Source of the DNA: AG-12 sp027339635
GTDB lineage: Bacteria; Chloroflexota; Dormibacteria; Aeolococcales; Bog-877
Direction of reading: 5' to 3'
NCBI GenBank assembly: GCA_027339635.1
Contig: DAHWNZ010000085.1
Coordinates: 1-7,789 of the forward strand
DNA length: 7,789 nucleotides
Shown: positions 1 through 5,366 of the stretch, piece after piece
How positions within the stretch are numbered: the stretch's first letter is position 1
How the letters are laid out: each line of letters begins with the position of its first letter
The notes under the pieces: generated by a model
What the model saw: the letters and a program-made list of their open reading frames with translations, nothing else
Databases searched by the model: none
What the model was told of the DNA's origin: nothing
Position numbers and translations under genes: made by a program

Positions 1-9
1 GCACGGGCT

Positions 10-105
10 GGCCTCAACTCCACAAGAGGAATAGAGCTAAATCGGTGACCGTAACGATACCGGTTCCTCCACAACGTATGAAAGGCGCTGCAAAGAGTTG
101 AGGCC
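10..105. repeat. 11-bp perfect inverted repeat (10-20 and 95-105)
   Basis: GGCCTCAACTC at 10-20 is the exact reverse complement of GAGTTGAGGCC at 95-105, with 74 bases between. No credible gene lies inside. It could be the edge of a decayed element downstream of the IS3 relic, or chance. No target duplication is visible because the window begins 9 bases to the left. Confidence 0.4.
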
Positions 106-238
106 CCTTCCGGAGATCAACGCTTGCACCTTCCCGGTGTTGCAAGCTCGGCTGTCACGACCCCCGCGAAGTGTGGGATGTCCTCGGCATGAGGGACACT
201 TTGAATACGCGACGGGTGCCACCTTTGAGTTGGCGAAT

Positions 239-447
239 CTCGAAGTCAACGGGGCTGAGGCTTCCGAGGGGGTGATGGGCCCCCGTTTGTCAGTCCAGGG
301 GGACTGGATGCGGCGGGGAATGTAGACGGCTGGTATGTACTCAAGGATTCCGGTCCGGGCGGAAGCTCGGGTGGGCCACGTATTGCGGTAGGTCAGGATG
401 GACTTCAGGGTGACGACTAAACTCTCGGCTGTGGCGCTGTCCAAACC
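239..447 (-). pseudogene. IS3-family transposase (OrfB type), C-terminal relic
   Basis: Read on the minus strand, this begins LDSATAES, then VTLKSILTYRNTWPTRASARTG and EYIPAVYIPRR. That is the order seen at the C-terminus of IS3-family DDE transposases (D-N-A-x-x-E-S, then T-L-K-x-E-L-x-Y-R-x-x-W-x-T-R-x-x-A, then Y-N-P-R-R). The E in SATAES corresponds to the catalytic glutamate; the two catalytic aspartates, which would lie upstream, are absent. The family's closing motif, normally like LGYLSPVEFE, appears as LGSLSPVDFE at 239-259 but in a different frame, so the relic is frameshifted as well as truncated. Homology begins at 447, next to the left end of the IS630 element, which marks the break. 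Codons continue open to 37 in one frame, but that tail has no recognisable content. It is not functional. Confidence 0.72.
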
Positions 448-449
448 TG

Positions 450-467
450 GCGTCTCGCTTCTGAAGT
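450..467 (+). repeat. IS630 left terminal inverted repeat
   Basis: The core GCTTCTGAAGT at 457-467 is repeated in reverse complement at 1587-1597. The outer seven bases match at four positions. The core is itself partly palindromic (CTTCTGAAG). Confidence 0.7.
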
Positions 468-518
468 GATGGGAGATAATGGGATGGTCGTCGCAGGCCT
501 CACAATGAGGGCCAGATC

Positions 519-1607
519 ATGCTCCGTGGCCGTCCCACACCCCAACTGCTGGTCAGCCCGGAGGACCGGGAGCATCTCGGGCGCTGGCGACGCCGGAGGA
601 CTACCTCCCACGGGTTGGCGCGGCGGGCGGACATCGTTCTGCGCTGTGCCGAGGGGGTTAGCAACCGGGATGTGGCGGCCCAACTTCAGGTGAGCGAGGC
701 CACCGTGGGGAGGTGGCGGCAGCGCTACATCAGTCGGGGGCTGGCGGGTCTCTTGGACGAGCCCCGGTGCGGGGCTCCCCGCCGAATCACCGACGAGCAG
801 GTGGAGCAAGTGGTGGTGCAAACTCTGGAGACCAAGCCCCCCAATGCCACCCACTGGACCACCAGGAGCATGGCCGAGGCCAGTGGGCTCAGCGACACCA
901 GCGTGCTGCGCATCTGGCACGCCTTCGGGCTCCAGCCCCACCGCAGCGAGACCTTCAAGCTCTCCAACGATCCCCAACTGGTTGAGAAGGTGCGGGACAT
1001 CGTGGGGCTGTACCTGCATCCCCCAGAGGCGGCGCTGGGCCTCTGCGTCGACGAGAAGTCACAGATTCAGGCGTTGGATCGCACCCAGCCGCTGCTGCCG
1101 ATGCGGCCCGGGATCCCCGAGCGCCAGACCCATGACTACCATCGCCACGGAACCACCACCTTGTTCGCTGCCCTGGACATCGGCAACGGCAAGGTGATCG
1201 GGGACCTCCACCGGCGCCATCGCAGCTCCGAGTTCCTCAGCTTTCTGCAGCGCATTGACGCCGAAGTTCCCGCCGACCTCGATGTTCATCTGGTGCTGGA
1301 CAACTACGGCACCCACAAGACTCCTTCGGTCCATCGTTGGCTGTTGCGCCATCCCCGGTTCCAGCTGCACCTCACACCGACCTACGCTTCCTGGATCAAC
1401 CAGGTCGAGCGCTGGTTTGGGCTCCTTACGCAAGGCCAGATCCGGCGGGGTTCCCACCGCAGCGTGCGCGCCTTGGAGGACGCGATCCGCGTCTACCTAA
1501 AGGCCGACAATGACAACCCCAAGCCCTTCACCTGGGTCAAGACCGCCGACCAGATCCTCGCCAGCATCGCCCGCTTTTGCGTCGCTACTTCAGAAGCAGG
1601 ACACTAG
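519..1607 (+). CDS. IS630-family DDE transposase
   Basis: The 362-aa protein catalyses cut-and-paste movement of the surrounding element. Residues about 44-80 form a helix-turn-helix typical of IS630 (GVSNRDVAAQLQVSEATVGR), followed by a basic linker. The DDE domain is complete: D178 in LCVDEKSQ, D261 in LVLDNYGTHK and E297 in SWINQVERWF, the classic IS630 signature. Length is normal and no frameshift is seen, so it may be active. The ATG at 519 is preceded by GAGGG (507-511) at suitable spacing. The stop codon TAG (1605-1607) straddles the flanking TA target, and the final sense codons run through the right terminal repeat, so the end of the protein is constrained by the element end. It converges on the ISL3 transposase. 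Confidence 0.93.
   Translation: MLRGRPTPQLLVSPEDREHLGRWRRRRTTSHGLARRADIVLRCAEGVSNRDVAAQLQVSEATVGRWRQRYISRGLAGLLDEPRCGAPRRITDEQVEQVVVQTLETKPPNATHWTTRSMAEASGLSDTSVLRIWHAFGLQPHRSETFKLSNDPQLVEKVRDIVGLYLHPPEAALGLCVDEKSQIQALDRTQPLLPMRPGIPERQTHDYHRHGTTTLFAALDIGNGKVIGDLHRRHRSSEFLSFLQRIDAEVPADLDVHLVLDNYGTHKTPSVHRWLLRHPRFQLHLTPTYASWINQVERWFGLLTQGQIRRGSHRSVRALEDAIRVYLKADNDNPKPFTWVKTADQILASIARFCVATSEAGH
1587..1604 (-). repeat. IS630 right terminal inverted repeat
   Basis: ACTTCAGAAGC at 1587-1597 is the reverse complement of the left core; the outer part runs to 1604, followed by TA at 1605-1606. It lies inside the last codons of the transposase gene. Confidence 0.7.
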
Positions 1608-1620
1608 GTCTCCTGTTACA

Positions 1621-1639
1621 GAAATGGGTTTACGTTTGC
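1621..1639 (+). repeat. ISL3 left terminal repeat, imperfect
   Basis: This segment matches the reverse complement of 3100-3124 in the blocks GAAA, GGGT, TAC and GTTTGC, with small gaps. It lies 123 bases beyond the transposase stop. Confidence 0.45.
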
Positions 1640-1761
1640 TCAGGGCTCAGTGGGTGGTCTAGCGGTGGCCTGTCACGTTCCGGCCGCGGCCCCGGGCTGA
1701 CCGCACAAGGTGAAACGTTTGGGTCTCCTGCAGTTTCCGGCACTACTGCTGTTTGAGTGGG

Positions 1762-3003
1762 TCATGAACGGTCCGGGAGGGGTGGGCAGAGGCCGCCGAG
1801 GCTGAGCTTGGCCATGGCGATGATGGCTTCGGCGGAACGGAAGCCGTAGCTGCGGCGGATGATCAGGCGGATCTTCTGGTTGATGCTCTCCGCCAGGGCT
1901 TTGGAGATCCGGTAGCGCAGTGCTGCTTCGATACTGGGTCGGTAGGCGGTGATGGTGCGGGCCAGCTTGACGAAGGGTTGGAGGCGGGAGCGCCTTGCCC
2001 AGGTGAGCCAGCGCTCCAGCTCCTTGAGGGCCCGGCGCCTGCCCATGTGGAACACCAGGCGAAGGGACTCTTTGAGGATGTAGGCCCGATAGAGAGGCCG
2101 GTTGAGGCGGGCCAGGGCGTCCAGGGTGGCCTGTTGGCGATCGGTGAGATCCTCGGGGTTGTGCCACAGGGCCCAGCGAGCGCCCTTGAGCTCGTGGGCC
2201 AGCTCGATCTCCCCGGCCCGGCGCGCCTGGTTCCAGACCGCCCGGCGGACTTGGTCGAGGGCATCGGTGGCCCAGCTGACCACGTGGTAAGGATCGGTGC
2301 ACTGGATGGCTCTGGGGCAGCGCCGTGTGACCACATTGACGATCCAGCTGCCGCCGTCCCGACTGACCCGGCGGACCTTGCGGCAGCGCTCCTCGCCCAG
2401 AGCGTCGAAGAATCGGTTCAAGGTGGCCTCGTCCCGCCCTGGGGCGGCCCAGACCAGACGGCCGGAGTCGTGGTCCACCACCACAGTGATGTAGCGCTGC
2501 CCCTTCTTCCAGCTGATCTCATCAATGCCGATCTTCTCCAGGTGGGCGAAGGGGTCACGTCCCAGCTCGGCTGCGGCCACCACCCGGCTGGCGATGCCGA
2601 CGATGCTCCTCCAGGTGACCCGCAGCAAGGTGGCCACGGTGCTCTGGGCGGAGTGGACGGTGAGCCAGGCTGCCTGCTCCTCGAAGGTGCGGGTGAAGCG
2701 GCTGCCATGGCGGGCCCAGGGCACCCAGGCAACCACCACCCCATGCTCCGGGCAACTCACCCTGGGGCTGTCTGCCTCCAGTACGGTCACGCTCGATCCC
2801 AGATCCAGGGTTCGCCAGCGGCGCCGACCGCGGCCAAGGTCGAAGCCCGGACAGCGTCGGCGGCAGATCCCACAGCGGTCACGATCTCGCCACCCTACCC
2901 GCGCCAAGACCACCAGGGTGTTGGTTGGGAGCTCCAGATCCACTCCCTCGACTACCGCCCCGCACAGACCCAGCCCCCTCGCCCATACTCGTGTCTGGCG
3001 CAT
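1762..3003 (-). CDS. ISL3-family transposase
   Basis: The 413-aa protein moves the surrounding element. The N-terminus has the family's zinc-binding cysteines: CGIC and CPGF (C44, C47, C51) and SCPEHG (C84). The DDE domain shows D161 in IGIDEISWKKGQRY, D216 in VSRDGGSW and E372 in LAESINQKIRLI, followed by RRSYGFRS, the hallmark end of ISL3 transposases. CTDPYHVVSWATDALDQVRR (235-254) matches the conserved mid-domain helix. The motif around D216 departs from the more usual S/T-x-D-M-W/G form, but the acid is kept. Length is normal and the frame is open, so it may be functional. The start ATG (3003-3001) has AGGAGG ten bases upstream on its strand. A long plus-strand open frame over the same DNA (1978-3159) is an antisense shadow. 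Confidence 0.92.
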   Translation of the reverse strand: MRQTRVWARGLGLCGAVVEGVDLELPTNTLVVLARVGWRDRDRCGICRRRCPGFDLGRGRRRWRTLDLGSSVTVLEADSPRVSCPEHGVVVAWVPWARHGSRFTRTFEEQAAWLTVHSAQSTVATLLRVTWRSIVGIASRVVAAAELGRDPFAHLEKIGIDEISWKKGQRYITVVVDHDSGRLVWAAPGRDEATLNRFFDALGEERCRKVRRVSRDGGSWIVNVVTRRCPRAIQCTDPYHVVSWATDALDQVRRAVWNQARRAGEIELAHELKGARWALWHNPEDLTDRQQATLDALARLNRPLYRAYILKESLRLVFHMGRRRALKELERWLTWARRSRLQPFVKLARTITAYRPSIEAALRYRISKALAESINQKIRLIIRRSYGFRSAEAIIAMAKLSLGGLCPPLPDRS

Positions 3004-3013
3004 CGCTCGACGA

Positions 3014-3019
3014 CCTCCT
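3014..3019 (-). promoter_or_regulatory. Shine-Dalgarno site of the ISL3 transposase
   Basis: The complement reads AGGAGG, ten bases before the ATG at 3003. It fixes this start over later in-frame ATG or GTG codons. Just beyond lies a 9-bp near-tandem repeat (GATCGTAGG at 3046-3054, GATCGTGGG at 3055-3063) of unknown meaning in the transposase leader. Confidence 0.6.
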
Positions 3020-3099
3020 ACCGATCTCGGTTGTTGACATGCAGAGATCGTAGGGATCGTGGGCGGTGCGCTTCTCGTCTACCCCCGCAGCTCACCCAT

Positions 3100-3124
3100 G
3101 CAAACGGCAGTAGACCCGTTTTTC
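3100..3124 (-). repeat. ISL3 right terminal repeat, imperfect
   Basis: This is the complement partner of 1621-1639: GCAAAC, GTA, ACCC and TTTC blocks in mirrored order. It lies upstream of the transposase start. Confidence 0.45.
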
Positions 3125-3150
3125 AGAACCGGCGACGTTGTCAAGGAGAC

Positions 3151-3573
3151 GCGCAATGAGGGGCGCGACGAAGGAAGCCCCCTCCGAGATCTCAGGGCGG
3201 GTACCTCGACCCACGTCCGCCATCAACTCTCCACTCCACTTCTCCCAGTTCCAAACCACCGGGTGAGCGCCGCGGTCACCCTGGGTCGGCGCTGCGGCCC
3301 CGTACGGCTGGCAGCCGCCGCTATCTGCCCAGAACTCATCCCCGACCTGGCCCAGCAGAGTGAGCGTTGCCGTACCCCGAGCGTAGCTCCGCGTGCCGAG
3401 CTGGCCTGATAATGACCGAACAAGCATTCCCCCAAAGGTAGTCGACGGTCACGGGGAGGGTAGAACAGAAAACCGTCGTGGTGAGGGTGCGCCCGCCCCC
3501 CTCGGGCGAATGGGTGTGGCTGCGGGGCTGTCGTCGGTGCATCTGCCCGGGGATGCGGCCCCGCGCGCCCGGT
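3151..3573. other. Stretch without a recognisable gene
   Basis: Open frames exist on both strands (for example minus 3427-3092 and plus 3059-3409), but none has a recognisable motif, a good ribosome site or clear codon bias, and one runs into the ISL3 end. Small hairpins are visible: a 7-bp stem at 3443-3449/3472-3478 with a 22-base loop, and CGCCCG/CGGGCG around 3490-3510. Neither has a T-run. It may be decayed sequence. The minus-strand peptide EISEGASFVAPLIARLLDN (about 3140-3200) looks protein-like but is not identified. Confidence 0.5.
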
Positions 3574-3579
3574 TATACT
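3574..3579 (+). promoter_or_regulatory. Possible -10 element for the tRNA-Gly transcript
   Basis: TATACT fits the -10 consensus, in an AT-richer pocket (3572-3588) within very GC-rich DNA. No -35 hexamer is recognisable 16-18 bases upstream. If used, the transcript would have a leader of about 105 bases before the mature tRNA. Confidence 0.35.
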
Positions 3580-3603
3580 TTCTCTGTGCAATCCGAAGGC
3601 GTG

Positions 3604-3645
3604 CAGGGAGTAGGGGTACGCAAAAAGTTCTCCCTGGATAACCCT
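3604..3645 (+). other. Hairpin with possible loop-tail pairing in the pre-tRNA leader
   Basis: CAGGGAG (3604-3610) pairs with CTCCCTG (3630-3636) around a 19-base loop. Loop bases GGGT (3614-3617) can pair with ACCC (3641-3644) just after the stem, giving a pseudoknot-like fold. The extra pairing is short and may be chance. Confidence 0.3.
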
Positions 3646-3655
3646 AAAGACTGCT

Positions 3656-3688
3656 AAGGCGCTGATCTCAGGGTGAGATCGGCGCCTT
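3656..3688 (+). other. 15-bp hairpin immediately 5' of tRNA-Gly
   Basis: The arms 3656-3670 and 3674-3688 (AAGGCGC, then a T·G pair, then GATCTCA) pair completely around a 3-base loop GGG. It ends three bases before the mature tRNA and has no T-run, so it is not a classic terminator. It could be a processing or stability element of the pre-tRNA, or the terminator of a lost upstream gene. Confidence 0.65.
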
Positions 3689-3691
3689 GCC

Positions 3692-3766
3692 GCGGGAGTG
3701 GCTCAGTGGTAGAGCGTCTCCTTGCCAAGGAGAAGGTCGCGGGTTCGACCCCCGTCTCCCGCTCCA
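3692..3766 (+). tRNA. tRNA-Gly (anticodon GCC), CCA encoded
   Basis: The cloverleaf is complete. The acceptor arm GCGGGAG (3692-3698) pairs with CTCCCGC (3756-3762). The D-arm is GCTC/GAGC, and the anticodon stem is TCTCC/GGAGA with loop TTGCCAA, giving anticodon GCC. The T-arm is GCGGG/CCCGT with loop TTCGACC. The discriminator is T3763 and CCA is encoded at 3764-3766. It decodes GGC and GGU glycine codons. tRNA 3' ends are common integration targets for tyrosine recombinases, and an integrase gene starts 95 bases downstream, so the 3' half of this gene is the likely attachment core. The gene is intact, so insertion has preserved or rebuilt it. Confidence 0.96.
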
Positions 3767-3781
3767 CTGAGATCATAGAGG

Positions 3782-3795
3782 CCTTATAAGTGGAC
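3782..3795 (+). repeat. 14-bp direct repeat, copy 1
   Basis: CCTTATAAGTGGAC matches copy 2 (3834-3847) at 13 of 14 bases. The start-to-start distance is 52 bp, close to five helical turns. It lies 16 bases past the tRNA, where an integrase arm site or an operator half would be expected. Confidence 0.65.
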
Positions 3796-3799
3796 AAAC

Positions 3800-3818
3800 C
3801 GGGGTGATTGCCACCCCG
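3800..3818. repeat. Short inverted repeat between the direct repeats
   Basis: CGGGGTG (3800-3806) pairs with CACCCCG (3812-3818) around a 5-base spacer. It could end the tRNA transcript without a T-run, or be a protein-binding palindrome in the att region. Confidence 0.4.
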
Positions 3819-3826
3819 CACAACGC

Positions 3827-3855
3827 TTGACGACCTTATAACTGGACGCTATCCT
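3827..3855 (+). promoter_or_regulatory. Integrase promoter, TTGACG-17-TATCCT
   Basis: The -35 TTGACG (3827-3832) and -10 TATCCT (3850-3855) are separated by exactly 17 bp. Seven bases past the -10 is 3862, the first base of the integrase GTG codon, which fits a leaderless mRNA. The spacer holds the second copy of the 14-bp repeat. Confidence 0.6.
3834..3847 (+). repeat. 14-bp direct repeat, copy 2 (in promoter spacer)
   Basis: CCTTATAACTGGAC differs from copy 1 by one base. It lies wholly between the -35 and -10 hexamers, so a protein bound here would block RNA polymerase. This suggests control of the integrase by its own product or by an element regulator. Confidence 0.65.
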
Positions 3856-3861
3856 GAAGGG

Positions 3862-4797
3862 GTGTCCAGGCCCTCGGCGGCCCGAATCCGACAGCCGTCC
3901 CCCGACCTGCTGGTCCTCCTGGAGGGGTTCCTCCTGACCATGGAGGCGGAGAGGAAGTCGCCCCGGACGATCCGCAGCTATGGAGACACGGTGCGGTTCT
4001 TCAGGGCCTTCCTGGAGGGCCGGGGCTGGCCCACCACTGCCGGGGAGGTCGAGCGGCAGCACGTCCTGGCCTGGCTGGCCGACCTCAACCGCCGGGCAAA
4101 GCCGTCCACGGCCGCTACTCGCTACAGGGGTCTCCTCCGGTTCCTTGGATGGCTGGAGACCGAGGGGGAGGTCCCGCGATCTCCGATGGCGGGCATGAAG
4201 CCGCCGTCGATCCCCGAGACTCCGCCGCCGGTTCCTACCGACGATGACCTGCGTCGGCTCCTGAGGGCTTGCGAGGGGCCGGGGTTCGAGGAACGTCGCG
4301 ACGCGGCGATTGTCACCCTGTTCATTGACACCGGAGCGCGCTTGTCGGAGATCGCCAAGCTCCGCGTCGATGACATCGACTGGCCCGGGAGGACCGTGCG
4401 GGTTCTGGGCAAGGGGTCCCGGCCGCGCCTCCTGCCACTCGGAGCCAAGGCTGCTCTGGCGCTCAACCGCTACCTTCGGGCCAGGGCTGGGCACCGCTCG
4501 GCCAGCTCCCCGGCGCTGTGGCTAGGCTGGCATGGTCACGGCGGCCCCATGACCCCGGACGGAGTAGGAGCCGTGATCGACCGGCGAGCACAGCAGGCCG
4601 GGCTGGCGGGCCTGCACCCTCACAGCCTCCGTCATGCCTTCGCGCACTCCTGGCTGGCAGGTGGAGGCCACGAGGGTGATCTGATGGCCTTGGCGGGCTG
4701 GCGCAGCCGGAGCATGCTCCAGCGCTACGCCGCTAGCCGGGCCAGTGAGCGGGCGCGGGATGCTCATCGGAGCTTGAGCCCGGCCGACCGGCTGTGA
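3862..4797 (+). CDS. Tyrosine recombinase / integrase (XerC/D-like)
   Basis: The 311-aa protein would catalyse site-specific insertion and excision of the element, probably at the adjacent tRNA-Gly. Numbered from GTG 3862, an N-terminal SAM-like core-binding domain (about 15-105, LEGFLLTMEAERKSPRTIRSY) precedes a complete catalytic domain. That domain has R160 in DTGARLSEI, K184 in VLGKGSRPR, H254 and R257 in HSLRHAF, W280 in LAGWRS and nucleophile Y289 in MLQRYA. There is no large N-terminal arm-binding domain, so it resembles Xer-type more than lambda-type integrases. The frame is open back to TTG 3808, but those 18 codons have AT-rich third positions and overlap the promoter, so GTG 3862 is preferred, probably leaderless. 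ATG 3940 would cut into the core-binding domain. It overlaps the next gene by GTGA. Confidence 0.9.
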   Translation: MSRPSAARIRQPSPDLLVLLEGFLLTMEAERKSPRTIRSYGDTVRFFRAFLEGRGWPTTAGEVERQHVLAWLADLNRRAKPSTAATRYRGLLRFLGWLETEGEVPRSPMAGMKPPSIPETPPPVPTDDDLRRLLRACEGPGFEERRDAAIVTLFIDTGARLSEIAKLRVDDIDWPGRTVRVLGKGSRPRLLPLGAKAALALNRYLRARAGHRSASSPALWLGWHGHGGPMTPDGVGAVIDRRAQQAGLAGLHPHSLRHAFAHSWLAGGGHEGDLMALAGWRSRSMLQRYAASRASERARDAHRSLSPADRL

Positions 4798-5366
4798 CCG
4801 AGGCGGAGCCGGACGCCCGGGCAGCGCTGGCCGCTGTCAACGTTGAGTTGCTCGACGTGATCCCTGCCGGTGAGTTGACTACCCGCTATCCATCGGCTCT
4901 GACCCGAAGCCGCCGCGCCGTCCAGAGCAAGGAAGGCTCCCAGGTGGCCATCCTGCGCTGTTCGCGCGCGGGCATCTTCTCCAGCCTCATGGACTGCGGC
5001 GAGACCTGGGCGGTCGGGGTGGTGAAGGACAGGCTGGCGATCATCGGCAAGCGTCCGAGTCGCCCGGACCCGCGGTTCCGCAGTGCCGCTTGGCTCTGCC
5101 CCAAGGGGGAGAACTTCGCCACCACTCTCTGGAGACCATGCAACGGTCGGCACTTCAGGACCGGGCTGGGAGATCGGGCCACCGTGGCGTTGGGGGGACT
5201 GCTTGTGGCTCCCGGCGGGGCAGCCCGCCCCCTGGCAGCAGGAGTCCGTACTTGCCGAAGTTGGTCAGGGTGCTGCAGAAGCATCAGGACGGGGCCGACC
5301 GGGTGCCGACTCAGGCCACTCTTGCAGCTGAAGTTGGGTGCTCTCCGCGGACCATCAGGAGTCTGA
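4794..5366 (+). CDS. Unknown protein, coupled to integrase, probably frameshifted
   Basis: I do not recognise this protein. GTG 4794 overlaps the integrase stop (GTGA), so it is translationally coupled. Codon bias is good to about residue 135, with Cys at 56, 68, 102 and 116; LCPKGENFATTLWRPC suggests a metal site or core fold but fits no family I know. After about 5197 the bias fails in this frame (TGC, CGA, AGT, TGG, TCA, AGA appear) and is taken up by the -1 frame, which encodes an HTH-like segment ending at 5416. At 5192-5198 the bases G GGG GGA form a slippery heptamer in the correct phase. A -1 shift there gives a 207-aa product. Position after int suggests an excisionase or regulator. 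Without a shift the last ~55 residues are probably not real. Confidence 0.5.
   Translation: MTEAEPDARAALAAVNVELLDVIPAGELTTRYPSALTRSRRAVQSKEGSQVAILRCSRAGIFSSLMDCGETWAVGVVKDRLAIIGKRPSRPDPRFRSAAWLCPKGENFATTLWRPCNGRHFRTGLGDRATVALGGLLVAPGGAARPLAAGVRTCRSWSGCCRSIRTGPTGCRLRPLLQLKLGALRGPSGV
5192..5198 (+). other. Candidate -1 slippery site G GGG GGA
   Basis: Six G followed by A lie in phase X XXY YYZ with the upstream frame (TTG GGG GGA). Slipping back one base leads into the HTH-coding frame that stops at 5416. The same run is equally prone to a one-base replication or sequencing indel. Confidence 0.4.

Larger units (their letters stand above)
450..1604 (+). mobile_element. IS630-family insertion sequence, apparently complete
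   Basis: The element is 1155 bp, usual for IS630, and carries one transposase gene. Its ends are an imperfect 18-bp terminal inverted repeat (450-467 and 1587-1604) of form GYGTCYYGCTTCTGAAGT, matching at 15 of 18 positions including an unbroken 11-bp core. IS630 elements insert at and duplicate a TA dinucleotide. TA follows the right end (1605-1606), while the left has TG (448-449), explained by one mutation or by a boundary error. It sits against the IS3 relic on the left and the ISL3 element on the right. Confidence 0.75.
1608..3150 (-). mobile_element. ISL3-family insertion sequence, probable limits
   Basis: The single transposase gene (1762-3003) identifies the family. The ends are less sure. 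GAAATGGGTTTACGTTTGC at 1621-1639 pairs imperfectly, with a 4-6 base gap, with the complement of 3100-3124. Further out, GTCTCCT (1608-1614) is matched by AGGAGAC (3144-3150). These nested inverted matches give an element of about 1.54 kb, in the family's range. An 8-bp target duplication, expected for ISL3, is not visible. The left end abuts the IS630 target site within one or two bases. An alternative inner boundary is about 1615 to 3130. Confidence 0.55.

Noticed and set aside
417..1019. 200-aa open frame on - over the IS630 element
   Set aside because: It is a shadow of the IS630 transposase.
1978..3159. 393-aa open frame on + over the ISL3 element
   Set aside because: It is antisense to a clear ISL3 transposase with complete DDE and zinc motifs; the translation is Pro/Gly-rich with no domain.
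3092..3427. 111-aa open frame on - beside the ISL3 element
   Set aside because: It begins without a good ribosome site, runs into the ISL3 end and has no identifiable domain; it was kept only as a note in the intergenic entry.
3490..3510. CGCCCG/CGGGCG hairpin as a terminator
   Set aside because: No T-run on either strand and no gene ending nearby; such short stems are expected by chance at this GC content.
3808..3861. TTG 3808 as integrase start
   Set aside because: The 18 codons have AT-rich third positions, overlap the promoter and repeat, and precede the GTG that matches the predicted +1.
3784..4494. 236-aa open frame on - over the integrase
   Set aside because: It is antisense to a complete integrase and low in recognisable content.
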